In this document: piece by piece, positions 35,385 to 44,878 of the stretch
How the letters are laid out: every line of letters starts with the position of its first letter
How positions within the stretch are numbered: position 1 is the stretch's first letter
DNA from: Novosphingobium sp.
Lineage (GTDB): Bacteria; Pseudomonadota; Alphaproteobacteria; Sphingomonadales; Sphingomonadaceae
Assembly: GCF_027486195.1 (NCBI RefSeq)
Contig: NZ_JAIXPP010000093.1
Coordinates: forward strand, 1-64,000
Direction: 5' to 3'
DNA: 64,000 nucleotides
The notes under the pieces: model-generated
The model's database searches: none
What the model was told of the DNA's origin: nothing
Seen by the model: only the letters and a program-made list of their open reading frames with translations
Made by a program: the position numbers and the translations under genes

Positions 35385-38300
35385 ATGGCTACGAAGACCG
35401 CCGATTCCGGCGCCGATGCGATTCTGTCGCAGGCGCTCGCTTCCCGTTTTGCAGCGTCGCTGCTGCCCGCAGAGGCGGCCGAGTTCGAGGCGGAGCGGCT
35501 CGCGGGCGCAGCGCGATTCACGCTGAGCGCTGCTGCCAAGCGCACCGGAGCGGAACCCGCCATCGCCATCGAAAGCATCGGCGGGCAGGCGGGCGCGGCT
35601 GGCGGCGCGCGCTATCTGCGCATCGCGGTGATCAACGATGACATGCCGTTCCTCGTCGATTCGATCGCGGCCACGATCTCGGCGCAAGGTCTCGCCATAG
35701 ATCGTCTGGTGCATCCCGTGGTTGCCGTGCGGCGCGATCCTGATGGCAAACTGCTTGGCCTGCCCGAAGGCGAGGCGCATGGCGAACGCCGCGAATCGAT
35801 GGTCTATCTCGAGACCGAGCGCGTTGATGCGCGTGAACGCCGCGAACTGCTCGCCGCGCTGCAAGCCACGCTGGCCGATGTTCACGCTGCCGTCGCCGAT
35901 TGGCCGCGCATGCAGGCAGCGATGCAGGAAGATGCGCGCACCCTGCCCGATCAGGAAGGCGCCGCGCTGCTGCGCTGGCTGGCGGACGGCATGCTCACCC
36001 AGCTCGGCCATGTCGTTCAGCACCGAGACGGGACGCATGGCGAGCAGCTCGGTATCTGCCGCGCTAGCGATGCGCCGCTGCTGGCGAAGGCGAGCTACGA
36101 CCGCGCCTTTGCGTGGTTCGACCGGTTGGGCGAGCGCGGGACCGAAGTTCCGCGCGCCCCGCTGATCGTCAAGGCCAACCGCATCGCACGGGTGCACCGC
36201 CGCGTGCCGCTCGATCTGTTCATCGTGCCGGTGCTCGAAGGCGGCAAGGTCGTGGCGCTTTCGGTCCATGCGGGCGTCTGGACCAGTGCCGCGCTGGCCG
36301 CCACGCCCGACCGTATTCCGCGCATGCGCAGCCAGCTCGATGCGCTGATGGTGAAGTTCGGATTTGCCCCCAATGGCCATGCCGGCAAGGCGCTGGCGCA
36401 CGCGCTCACCGCGCTGCCGCACGATATTCTGATCAGCTTCGACGAAACTGATCTCGAACGCGTCGCAACGACGATGATGACGCTGATCGATCGGCCGCGC
36501 CCCCGCCTTGCGCTCGTTGCCGCGCCACTTGCGCGCCACTTGTTCGCCTTTGTCTGGCTGCCGCGCGATGTGCAGTCGACCGAGCTGCGCCACCGCGTGC
36601 AGGCCATGCTGGAAGCCTCGACCGACGCGCCGATCCTCGATTGGAGCCTTTCGGTCGAGGGTAGCACGCTCGCGCTGATGCGCTTCGTGATCGATATCCG
36701 CGACGGTGCCGCGCTACCCGATGAAGCCGCGCTCGACATGGCGCTGCAGACGATGGTGCGCGGCTGGGGCGCTGCCGTGGAAGCCGAGCTTGCCAAGGGT
36801 GAGGACCCGGCCCGCGCCGCCGCCATCGCCGCGCGCTATGCCGAGGCGTTCCCGATCGGCTATCGCAGCGCCTATGGCCCGGCCGAAGCGGCAGGCGACA
36901 TCCGCGTGCTGCGCGCCCTCACCCAAACCGGCGCCCCGCGCCGCGCGGTGCGGCTCCACCGCCTGCCGGGCGAGGAAGGCCTGCGCCTCAAGCTCTACCA
37001 GCGCGAGGGCGCGATTGTGCTTTCGGACGCTGTGCCGGTGCTCGAAAACTTCGGCGTCCGCGTACTCGAGGAAGTGCCGACCGCGCTCGACAAGGGGCGG
37101 CTGGGCTTCATCCATGATTTCCTCGTTGCGCTGCCTGAGGGGATCGAATGCGAGTCGCTGCTCGAGCGCGGAGAGGTGATCGAGGAATCGCTCGCCGCCG
37201 TGCTCAACGGCGGGGCGGAGGATGACCTCTTCAACCGCCTGATCGTGACTGCCGGGCTCACCGCGCGCGGGGCGAACTGGATGCGCGCCTGGTATCGCTA
37301 TTTGCGCCAGGCCGGGATGACCTTCTCCATCGCCACCGCGGTCGATGCGCTGCGCAGCGCACCCACGGTGACGCGCGGCCTGATCGGCCTGTTCCTCGCG
37401 CGCCACGATCCGGCCTTCGCGGAAGACCGCGCCGAGGCCGAGGCCGGCTTTGCCGAGCAGATCCGCACCGGGCTCGCCGGGGTTGCCGCGATCAACGACG
37501 ACCGCCTGCTGCGCCAGTTCCGCGCGCTGGCCGAGGCGATCCTGCGCACCAATGCGTTCAGCCCGGCTGCGAACGAGGCGCTTGCGTTCAAGATCGATTC
37601 GGCGCTCGTTCCGGGCCTGCCCCGGCCGGTGCCGTGGCGGGAAATCTTCGTCTACAGCCCCCGCGTCGAGGGCATTCATTTGCGCGCCGGGCCGGTGGCA
37701 CGCGGCGGCCTGCGCTGGTCCGACCGGCGCGACGATTTCCGCACCGAAGTGCTCGGCCTGATGAAGGCGCAGCGCGTGAAGAACGCGGTGATCGTGCCGA
37801 CGGGCGCGAAGGGCGGGTTCTATCCCAAGCAGCTACCCGATCCGGTCCGCGCGCGCGAAGCCTGGCTGGCCGAGGGGCGCGCGAGCTACGAAGTGTTCAT
37901 CCGCACGCTGTTGTCCGTCACCGACAACATCGTCGATGGCAAAGTGGTCCACCCGGCGGGCGTGATCATCCGCGACGGGGAGGACCCCTATTTCGTCGTG
38001 GCGGCGGACAAGGGCACCGCGACGTTCTCCGACATCGCCAATGCGATTGCCGAGTCCAAGGGCTTCTGGCTCGACGATGCCTTCGCGAGTGGCGGGTCCA
38101 AGGGCTATGACCACAAGGCCATGGGCATCACTGCTCGCGGCGCGTGGCTTTCGGTCCAGCGGCACTTCCGCGAACTCGGCGTCGATGTGCAGACCCAGCC
38201 GATCACGGTTGCGGGCTGCGGCGACATGTCGGGCGACGTGTTCGGCAACGGAATGCTGCTGTCCAAGGCGCTCAAGGTGGTGGCGGCCTTCGATCACCGG

Positions 38301-40103
38301 CACATTTTCCTCGATCCCGCGCCCGATCCGGCGGCGAGCTGGGCCGAACGATCGCGCATGTTCGCGCTGCCGCGTTCAAGCTGGGACGATTACGACAAGA
38401 CGCTGATCTCGCAGGGCGGCGGGGTTTTCCCGCGCACGATGAAGCAGATACCGCTGACGGACGAGATCCGCGCCCTGCTTGGGCTTGAGGTAGCGGAGCT
38501 CGATCCCGAAGCGCTGATCACCGCGATCCTCAAGGCGCCGGTCGATCTGCTGTGGTTCGGCGGCATCGGCACTTATGTGAAGTCATCGGCCGAGAACAAC
38601 GTCGCGGTGGGCGATCCGGCCAACGATGCCTTGCGCATCAACGGCGCGGAGGTTCGGGCGCGGGTGATCGGCGAGGGCGCCAATCTCGGCACCACGCAGG
38701 CAGGCCGTATCGAATATTCGCTGGTCGGCGCGACCGGCCGGGGCGGGCGTATCAACACCGACTTCATCGACAATTCGGCGGGTGTCGATTGCTCGGACAA
38801 TGAGGTCAACATCAAGATCGCGCTCGCCTCTGCCAAGCGCGCCGGGCGGCTGGATGAGCCGGGCCGTGTCGCGCTGCTTACCGCGATGACCGATGACGTT
38901 GCGCACCTTGTGCTGGAGGACAACCGCCTGCAGGCCCTCGCGCTCTCCATCGCAGAGCGCGGCGGGCCGGGTGCGGCCCCGGCTTATGCGCGGCTGGTCG
39001 ATGTGCTGGAGGAAGGCGGCGACCTTGATCGCAAGACCGAGGGCCTTGCCAGCAGCGAAGACATGTTGCGCCGCGCGGCGGGCGGGCACGGGTTCACCCG
39101 GCCTGAACTTGCGGTGCTGCTTTCCAGCTCCAAGCTGGTGCTGCAGCGCGCGCTGGAGGACAGCCCGGTCGTCGATGATCCGGTGCTGGAGGCTGATCTC
39201 TTCGCGGCTTTCCCGCCGCAGATGCGGGAAACCTTCGCCGAGGATATCCGCGCCCACCGCCTGCGCCGCGAACTGATCGCGACCAAGCTCGCCAACAGGA
39301 TCGTCAACGATCTTGGCCCCGTCCATCCCTTCGAACTGGTCGAGGAAGAGGGCTGCAGCCTGGCGCAAGTCGCGGCGGCCTTCGTGGCGGCGGCGAAGCT
39401 GCTCGATCTCAAGGGGATCTGGGCCCTGCTCGATGGGCCGGATGGCGACGTGATGCCCGAACAGGTGCGCCTGTCGCTCTATGCCCGCGTGGCCGAAGTG
39501 CTGCGCGGCCATATCGCCGATGTCCTGCGCGCCGGGCGCGGATCGCTCGAGCCGGGCAAGCTGATCGATCAGTTGTCCCCGGGCGTTTCGCAGCTCGCCG
39601 CGTCCACCAGCGAACTGCTGCAGGGCGAGGCCAAGGTGCAAGCGCGGCGGCTGCTGGCCGAACTCACCGACCTTGGCGTTCCGCTTCACGTGGCGCAGCG
39701 CATCGCGCATCTCGTCGATATGGACGGGGCGATCGGCCTCGCACACCTCGCCGCCGCGCGCGCGATCGATCCGGCGGCGCTGACGGCGGCGTTCTCGGCG
39801 CTCGGCGCGGCGCTCGGACTTGATTGGGCGCAGCAGGCGGCCAGCCGGATGAGCCCCTCCGATCCGTGGGAGCGCCTGCTCGTCGCGGGCCTCGCGCGCG
39901 ATTTCCAGCAGATGCGGCTCGATTTCCTCGCCCGCGCCGCCGGGCAGGATCCGGGCGCGGCAGTGGCGCAGTGGCTGGAAGCGCACGCCGCCCCGGTACA
40001 CAATTTCCGCGCACTGACCGGCCGGGCGCAGGCGACGACGGGCGTTGCTCCGGCGATGCTGGCGCAGCTTGCAAGCCAGGCACGAACCTTGCTGGCGCGG
40101 TGA
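35385..40103 (+). CDS. gdhZ: NAD-specific glutamate dehydrogenase, large (180-kDa) type
   Basis: 1572-residue enzyme that converts glutamate to 2-oxoglutarate and ammonium, feeding carbon from amino acids. The ~600-residue N-terminus carries ACT-like regulatory segments (INDDMPFLVDSIAATISAQG); the catalytic core has the substrate-binding Lys in TGAKGGFYPKQ, then SDRRDDFRTEV, DKGTATFSDIAN and GGSKGYDHKAMGITARGAW, and the dinucleotide-binding region with GDMSGDVFGNG; a long helical C-terminus follows. ATG 35385 has CAGGAG five bases upstream. In Caulobacter the orthologue GdhZ also slows FtsZ assembly; whether that holds here is unknown. Single gene. Confidence 0.96.
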   Translation: MATKTADSGADAILSQALASRFAASLLPAEAAEFEAERLAGAARFTLSAAAKRTGAEPAIAIESIGGQAGAAGGARYLRIAVINDDMPFLVDSIAATISAQGLAIDRLVHPVVAVRRDPDGKLLGLPEGEAHGERRESMVYLETERVDARERRELLAALQATLADVHAAVADWPRMQAAMQEDARTLPDQEGAALLRWLADGMLTQLGHVVQHRDGTHGEQLGICRASDAPLLAKASYDRAFAWFDRLGERGTEVPRAPLIVKANRIARVHRRVPLDLFIVPVLEGGKVVALSVHAGVWTSAALAATPDRIPRMRSQLDALMVKFGFAPNGHAGKALAHALTALPHDILISFDETDLERVATTMMTLIDRPRPRLALVAAPLARHLFAFVWLPRDVQSTELRHRVQAMLEASTDAPILDWSLSVEGSTLALMRFVIDIRDGAALPDEAALDMALQTMVRGWGAAVEAELAKGEDPARAAAIAARYAEAFPIGYRSAYGPAEAAGDIRVLRALTQTGAPRRAVRLHRLPGEEGLRLKLYQREGAIVLSDAVPVLENFGVRVLEEVPTALDKGRLGFIHDFLVALPEGIECESLLERGEVIEESLAAVLNGGAEDDLFNRLIVTAGLTARGANWMRAWYRYLRQAGMTFSIATAVDALRSAPTVTRGLIGLFLARHDPAFAEDRAEAEAGFAEQIRTGLAGVAAINDDRLLRQFRALAEAILRTNAFSPAANEALAFKIDSALVPGLPRPVPWREIFVYSPRVEGIHLRAGPVARGGLRWSDRRDDFRTEVLGLMKAQRVKNAVIVPTGAKGGFYPKQLPDPVRAREAWLAEGRASYEVFIRTLLSVTDNIVDGKVVHPAGVIIRDGEDPYFVVAADKGTATFSDIANAIAESKGFWLDDAFASGGSKGYDHKAMGITARGAWLSVQRHFRELGVDVQTQPITVAGCGDMSGDVFGNGMLLSKALKVVAAFDHRHIFLDPAPDPAASWAERSRMFALPRSSWDDYDKTLISQGGGVFPRTMKQIPLTDEIRALLGLEVAELDPEALITAILKAPVDLLWFGGIGTYVKSSAENNVAVGDPANDALRINGAEVRARVIGEGANLGTTQAGRIEYSLVGATGRGGRINTDFIDNSAGVDCSDNEVNIKIALASAKRAGRLDEPGRVALLTAMTDDVAHLVLEDNRLQALALSIAERGGPGAAPAYARLVDVLEEGGDLDRKTEGLASSEDMLRRAAGGHGFTRPELAVLLSSSKLVLQRALEDSPVVDDPVLEADLFAAFPPQMRETFAEDIRAHRLRRELIATKLANRIVNDLGPVHPFELVEEEGCSLAQVAAAFVAAAKLLDLKGIWALLDGPDGDVMPEQVRLSLYARVAEVLRGHIADVLRAGRGSLEPGKLIDQLSPGVSQLAASTSELLQGEAKVQARRLLAELTDLGVPLHVAQRIAHLVDMDGAIGLAHLAAARAIDPAALTAAFSALGAALGLDWAQQAASRMSPSDPWERLLVAGLARDFQQMRLDFLARAAGQDPGAAVAQWLEAHAAPVHNFRALTGRAQATTGVAPAMLAQLASQARTLLAR

Positions 40104-40193
40104 TGTGCTGGGCCGGGGCGGACAATCTGCTTTCGGCTAGTTGACCTGCCGCGACTTTTCGCCAAATCCGCGCTCACGAAAAGGAGTGCGGGC

Positions 40194-41432
40194 ATGAGCG
40201 AGACGGATCTGACGGCCGATGTGGTGATTGTCGGCGCGGGCCATGGCGGGGCGCAGGCGGGAATCGCGCTGCGGCAGAACGGGTTTGCCGGCACGATCCT
40301 CGTCGTCGGGCGCGAGCCGGAACTGCCCTACGAGCGACCGCCGCTCTCCAAGGAATACCTCGCGCGCGAAAAGACCTTTGATCGGATCATGATCCGGCCC
40401 GAAGCGTTCTGGGCGGACAAGGCGGTCACCATGCTGCTCGGCACCGAAGTGACCGCGCTCGATCCCGCCGCGCATGTGGCGACGCTGAGCGATGGGCGCA
40501 CGCTCGCTTATGGCCACATGATCTGGGCGGCGGGCGGCGATCCGCGCAAGCTGACCTGCGAAGGCCACGATTTCGCCGGCGTTCATGCCGTGCGCACGCG
40601 CGAGGATGTCGACCGCCTGATGGGTGAGCTCGATGCGGGTGCGCGACGTGCCGTGGTGATCGGCGGCGGCTATATCGGGCTCGAAGCGGCGGCGGTGCTG
40701 ACCAAGCTCGATTGCAACGTTACCCTGCTCGAAGCCCTGCCGCGCGTGCTGGCGCGTGTGGCGGGTGAGGCGCTCTCGTCGTTCTATGAGGCTGATCACC
40801 GCGCCCACGGCGTCGATCTGCGCACGGGCGTCATGGTCGATTGCCTGGTGGGTGCGGACGGCAAGGTTACCGGCGTGAAGCTGGCGGACGGCACCGTGCT
40901 GCCCGCCGATCTGGTGATCGTGGGCATCGGCATCATCCCTTGCGTTGAGCCGCTGCGCGCGGCGGGCGCGGAAGGCGTCAATGGCGTGACGGTCGATGCT
41001 CAGTGCCGCACCTCGCTGCCCGATGTCTATGCAATCGGCGACTGCGCGGCGCATGCCAACGCCTTTGCCGATGGCGCGGTGATTCGCCTTGAATCGGTGC
41101 AGAACGCCAATGACATGGCAACCGTCGCGGCCAAGACGATCTGCGGTGTGGAAGCGGCCTATCACGCGGTGCCGTGGTTCTGGTCGAACCAGTATGACCT
41201 GAAGCTCCAGACCGTCGGCCTTTCGACCGGGCATGACGCCGTCGTCACGCGCGGCGATCCCGCCACGCGCAGCTTCTCGGTGATCTACCTCAAGGCGGGC
41301 AAGGTCGTCGCGCTCGATTGCGTGAACATGATCAAGGACTACGTGCAGGGGCGCAAGCTGGTGGAAAACGGCGCCGTGATCGCGCCCGAGAAGCTCGCGG
41401 ACGCGGGCACCCCGCTCAAGGAACTGGCATAA
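40194..41432 (+). CDS. FAD-dependent pyridine-nucleotide reductase (ferredoxin/rubredoxin reductase type)
   Basis: 412-residue flavoprotein. FAD Rossmann motif [13 protein letters not shown] at the N-terminus, [13 protein letters not shown] (typical of oxygenase-linked ferredoxin reductases), NAD motif [16 protein letters not shown], and the second FAD motif [23 protein letters not shown] is the usual C-terminal marker. Such reductases pass electrons to a 2Fe-2S ferredoxin for P450s; the CYP153 gene 3.4 kb away is a plausible end user (inference). AAGGAG precedes the ATG. The 3' end overlaps convergent queG by 17 bases. Confidence 0.93.
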   Translation: MSETDLTADVVIVGAGHGGAQAGIALRQNGFAGTILVVGREPELPYERPPLSKEYLAREKTFDRIMIRPEAFWADKAVTMLLGTEVTALDPAAHVATLSDGRTLAYGHMIWAAGGDPRKLTCEGHDFAGVHAVRTREDVDRLMGELDAGARRAVVIGGGYIGLEAAAVLTKLDCNVTLLEALPRVLARVAGEALSSFYEADHRAHGVDLRTGVMVDCLVGADGKVTGVKLADGTVLPADLVIVGIGIIPCVEPLRAAGAEGVNGVTVDAQCRTSLPDVYAIGDCAAHANAFADGAVIRLESVQNANDMATVAAKTICGVEAAYHAVPWFWSNQYDLKLQTVGLSTGHDAVVTRGDPATRSFSVIYLKAGKVVALDCVNMIKDYVQGRKLVENGAVIAPEKLADAGTPLKELA

Positions 41433-42483
41433 CCTCGACCAGCCGGTCGAGCGCCCAGCTGGCGGCATCGGCCACGGCGGGATCGGGATCGGCCAGCAGA
41501 CGCTGCACCGGGGCCATCAGCGCGGCGTCGCCGCTGTTTCCGGCGGCATAAAGGCAGTTCCTCACGAACCTGTCGCGCCCGATGCGCTTGATCGGAGAAC
41601 CGGCAAAGAGCGCGCGGAAGGCGGCATCGTCTAGCGCCAGCAATTCCGCGAGGCGCGGCGCTGCGAGTTCGGCGCGGGGCAGGAACGCGCGGTTGGTCGC
41701 CGCCGTGCTGGCAAAGCTGTTCCACGGGCAGACCGCTAGGCAATCGTCGCAGCCATAGATGCGGTTGCCCATCGCCGCGCGGAATTCGGCAGGGATCGGC
41801 CCCTTGTGCTCGATCGTGAGGTAGGAAATGCAGCGCCGCGCATCGAGCCGGTAGGGCGCGGGGAACGCATCCGTCGGGCAGGCGCGCTGGCAGGCGGTGC
41901 AGGAACCGCAGCGGTCGGCATGCGGCGCGTCAGGCTCCAGCATCAGCGTCGTGTAGATCGCGCCGAGGAACAGCCACGAGCCGTGGCTGCGGCTGACGAG
42001 ATTGGTGTGCTTGCCCTGCCAGCCGATCCCCGCCGCTTCGCCCAGCGGCTTTTCCATGACGGGCGCAGTGTCGACGAATACCTTGACCTGGGCTCCCGGC
42101 ACTTCGGCCACGATCCACCGCGCAAGCGCCTTCAGCGCGCGCTTCACCACATCGTGATAGTCTGCCCCTTGCGCATAGACCGAGATGCGCGCGCGGTCTT
42201 TCGCGTCCGCCAGCGCCATGGGATCGGCGGCGGGCGCATAGCTCATGCCCAGCGCGATCACGCTGCGCGCGGCAGGCCAGAGCGATTGCGGACCGCGCCG
42301 ATGCTCCAGGCGGGTCGCCATCCACTCCATCGAGCCGTGGTTGCCGCCTGCCAGCCACTCCTCCAGCCGTGCCGCGCGGACCGGATCATCGCTGGCAGGC
42401 GCAATCCCGCAGGCGGCGAAGCCAAGCCTGGCAGCTTCCTCCTTGATGCGTTCCGTCAGCATGGTTTCCGCGCTGTTAACCAT
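41416..42483 (-). CDS. queG: Epoxyqueuosine reductase
   Basis: 355-residue cobalamin- and Fe-S-dependent enzyme doing the last step of queuosine synthesis in tRNA. Two 4Fe-4S motifs are visible: [16 protein letters not shown] and [11 protein letters not shown], with [13 protein letters not shown] between, and HEAT-like helices at the C-terminus. The N-terminus ([14 protein letters not shown]) is family-typical. ATG 42483 has GAGGGG ten bases upstream; an in-frame ATG at 42462 is the alternative. Only 46 bases separate it from the divergent ABC transporter gene. Confidence 0.97.
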   Translation of the reverse strand: MVNSAETMLTERIKEEAARLGFAACGIAPASDDPVRAARLEEWLAGGNHGSMEWMATRLEHRRGPQSLWPAARSVIALGMSYAPAADPMALADAKDRARISVYAQGADYHDVVKRALKALARWIVAEVPGAQVKVFVDTAPVMEKPLGEAAGIGWQGKHTNLVSRSHGSWLFLGAIYTTLMLEPDAPHADRCGSCTACQRACPTDAFPAPYRLDARRCISYLTIEHKGPIPAEFRAAMGNRIYGCDDCLAVCPWNSFASTAATNRAFLPRAELAAPRLAELLALDDAAFRALFAGSPIKRIGRDRFVRNCLYAAGNSGDAALMAPVQRLLADPDPAVADAASWALDRLVEVMPVP

Positions 42484-42529
42484 GTTTGCTGCGCCCCTCG
42501 TTCATGCCTGACGGTTAACGGCATACGCC

Positions 42530-43564
42530 ATGAAGATCGAACCCTTTGCTTCCTTTACCGGGACGCCCGTGCTGGACAACGTTCCATCTCAAGAGCTTGC
42601 CATCGAGGCGCGCGGCCTTGTGAAACGCTTCGACGGCTTCACTGCCGTCGACGGCGTCGACATTTCGGTGCCGCGCGGCGCGATCTACGGCATCCTTGGC
42701 CCCAATGGCGCGGGCAAGACGACGACGCTGCGCATGCTGCTCGGTATCATCGATCCCGATTCGGGCTATCGCCGCGTGCTGGGTCATGAGCGCCCGACCG
42801 AAGTCGCGCGCCGCATCGGCTATCTGCCGGAAGAGCGCGGGCTCTATCCGGCGATGAAGGCGACCGAAGCCATTGCATTCCTCGCCGCACTGCGCGGGGT
42901 GCCGCTTAAGGAAGGGCGCCGCCGGGGGCGTGAACTGCTCGAACAGCATGGCCTTGGCTATGCGGCGGACCGCCAGATCCGGCAGCTCTCCAAGGGTATG
43001 GCACAGCAGGTCCAGCTGCTCGGCACGCTGGTGCACGAGCCCGCTCTGGTGGTGTTCGATGAGCCGTTCTCGGGTCTCGACGCGCTCAATCAGGGCAAGC
43101 TCGAGCGGATGATCCGCAGTCTTGCCGAACGCGGCACCACGGTGATCTTCTCCACCCACGTCATCGCCCACGCCGAGCGGCTCTGCGACCAGATCGCGAT
43201 CATCGCCGGCGGCAAGGTGCCATTCGCGGGTCCGGTAGACGCCGCGCGCGATCGCCTGCGTCCGCAAGTGCGCCTCGAAACCCGCGTGCAGGACGGGCCG
43301 TGGCGCGCCGCGCTGCCCGCCGATGCGCGCCACGAAGGCCGTTTCTGGTTCTTCACTCTGCCTGAAAGCGGGGTCGAGCCGCTGCTGCGCGCGCTGATCG
43401 AAGGCGATGCCGGCATTCTCTCGCTCTCCATCGAGCGGCCGGGCCTGCACGATGCGTTCGTGTCGATCGCCGGCGAGGCAGCTGCCCGCGCGCTGGAGGA
43501 ATCGGCGCAGGAAGCGGCCGAGAAGGCCGCCGAACAGACCGGATCAAAGAAGGGTCGCCGCTGA
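42530..43564 (+). CDS. ABC transporter ATP-binding protein (NatA-like)
   Basis: 344-residue ATPase of an ABC-2-type exporter. Walker A LGPNGAGKTTTLRML, signature LSKGMAQQVQLLG, Walker B LVVFDEPFSGLD and an H-loop (IFSTHVIAHAE) are intact. About 30 extra residues precede the domain, and ~90 after it end in an Ala/Glu/Lys-rich helix. NatA of Bacillus exports sodium; here the substrate is unknown. The permease starts on its stop codon (TGATG). Confidence 0.94.
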   Translation: MKIEPFASFTGTPVLDNVPSQELAIEARGLVKRFDGFTAVDGVDISVPRGAIYGILGPNGAGKTTTLRMLLGIIDPDSGYRRVLGHERPTEVARRIGYLPEERGLYPAMKATEAIAFLAALRGVPLKEGRRRGRELLEQHGLGYAADRQIRQLSKGMAQQVQLLGTLVHEPALVVFDEPFSGLDALNQGKLERMIRSLAERGTTVIFSTHVIAHAERLCDQIAIIAGGKVPFAGPVDAARDRLRPQVRLETRVQDGPWRAALPADARHEGRFWFFTLPESGVEPLLRALIEGDAGILSLSIERPGLHDAFVSIAGEAAARALEESAQEAAEKAAEQTGSKKGRR

Positions 43565-44787
43565 TGCTCCGCAACCATTTTGCCGCCGCCTGGGTGATCA
43601 TGCGCCGCGATTTCTGCGCGGTTATCTTCTCCAAGACGTTCATCTTCTTCCTGATCGGCCCGCTGTTCCCGGTATTCATCGGCGCGATGGCGGCGGCGGT
43701 GGGCTCGCAGGTCTCGCGCGATATCGACAATCCGGTGATCGGCGTTGCCATGCCCGCGCACCAGGGCGATTCGCTGGTTGCCGCGCGGGGTGGCCTTGCG
43801 CCGAAGATGGCGGGCTTCGTGCCGGAATATACCGTGCTGGCGCGCCTTGCGCCGGGTGAAAAATTCGATGCGCGCACGGTGCTGGCTAGCAAGGGCGTGA
43901 AAGGTGCGCCGCAACTCGCTGCCGTGATCACCGGCACGTTGGACAAACCGGTGCTGACCGGCAGCTCCGAGCGGGTCGACCAGTGGCGCGGGCAGGTCGC
44001 GCTGATCGCGGCGGAGGCCGGTGCGCCGGGGCCGCGCACCTATCCCGAGGTGGCGGAGGACAAGATCGCCACCACCGCGGCCAAGCAGCACGTCGATCTC
44101 GCGGTCACGGCGCAAGCGGGCCAGGTGCTGCTGTTCCTGCTCACGATGCTGCTGGCCGGCATGGTGCTGTCCAACCTCGTCGAGGAAAAGGCCAACAAGA
44201 TCATCGAAGTACTCGCCGCCTCGATCCCGATGGACGCGCTGTTCCTCGGCAAGCTCTTCGCGATGCTCGCGGTCAGCCTCGTCGGTATCGCGGTGTGGGG
44301 CTCGGTCTATGGCGTGCTGATGCTGGCCGGCATGAAATCGATCCCGCTGCTGGCGACGCCAGCTGTCGGCTGGCCGCTGTTCTGCGTCCTCGGCTTTCTC
44401 TACTTCGCGATGGCCTATCTGCTGCTCGGCTCGCTGTTCCTCTCGATCGGCGGCATGGCGACCACTGTGCGTGAAGTGCAGACGCTTTCGATGCCGGTCA
44501 CGATGATGCAGCTCATGGTGTTCTTCTTTGCCAGCTACGCATTGGCCCGGCCCGGCACGTGGATCGAGACCGCGAGCTACGTCTTCCCGGTCAGCTCGCC
44601 CTTCGCGATGCTGGCGCAGGCGGCACAATCGCCGGTGCTCTGGCCGCACCTGATCGCGCTCGTCTATCAGGCGGTGTGGGTTGGCGTGATCATCCGCGTG
44701 GGGGCTCAGCTGTTCCGCCGGACGGTGATGAAATCGGGCCCGGCGCGGGGGCGTCGGGGCTGGTTCCGCCGTCCGGCGAAGGCCTAA
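43564..44787 (+). CDS. ABC-2-type transporter permease (NatB-like)
   Basis: 407-residue membrane subunit. One helix near residues 20-45 (FFLIGPLFPVFIGAMAAAVG) precedes a large extracytoplasmic domain (~45-180), then five helices in the C-terminal half (VLLFLLTMLLAGMVLSNLVEEKANKIIEVLAAS is the family signature). Coupled to the ATPase gene. Probably exports a toxic ion or compound; not specified by sequence. Confidence 0.92.
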   Translation: MLRNHFAAAWVIMRRDFCAVIFSKTFIFFLIGPLFPVFIGAMAAAVGSQVSRDIDNPVIGVAMPAHQGDSLVAARGGLAPKMAGFVPEYTVLARLAPGEKFDARTVLASKGVKGAPQLAAVITGTLDKPVLTGSSERVDQWRGQVALIAAEAGAPGPRTYPEVAEDKIATTAAKQHVDLAVTAQAGQVLLFLLTMLLAGMVLSNLVEEKANKIIEVLAASIPMDALFLGKLFAMLAVSLVGIAVWGSVYGVLMLAGMKSIPLLATPAVGWPLFCVLGFLYFAMAYLLLGSLFLSIGGMATTVREVQTLSMPVTMMQLMVFFFASYALARPGTWIETASYVFPVSSPFAMLAQAAQSPVLWPHLIALVYQAVWVGVIIRVGAQLFRRTVMKSGPARGRRGWFRRPAKA

Positions 44788-44793
44788 ACCTTA

Positions 44794-44822
44794 TTGACAG
44801 CCATGTAGGTTGCAAGGATAGT
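44794..44822 (+). promoter_or_regulatory. Sigma-70-type promoter of the CYP153 gene
   Basis: A consensus -35 TTGACA at 44794-44799, exact 17-base spacer, and a -10-like GATAGT at 44817-44822 (4 of 6). It is 57 bases before the P450 start, so the gene has its own promoter apart from the ABC operon. Confidence 0.6.
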
Positions 44823-44878
44823 ATTCACCGAGTGACAAGGGCGGCCGCGCGGAGCTGCCCGCACCCGGAAGGATAGCC

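Noticed and set aside
42475..42520. Two TTAAC motifs between queG and the ABC ATPase gene as a CtrA box
   Set aside because: The half-sites are tens of bases apart rather than seven.
43090..44649. 519-codon minus-strand open frame opposite the ABC permease
   Set aside because: Shadow of a clear membrane protein gene.
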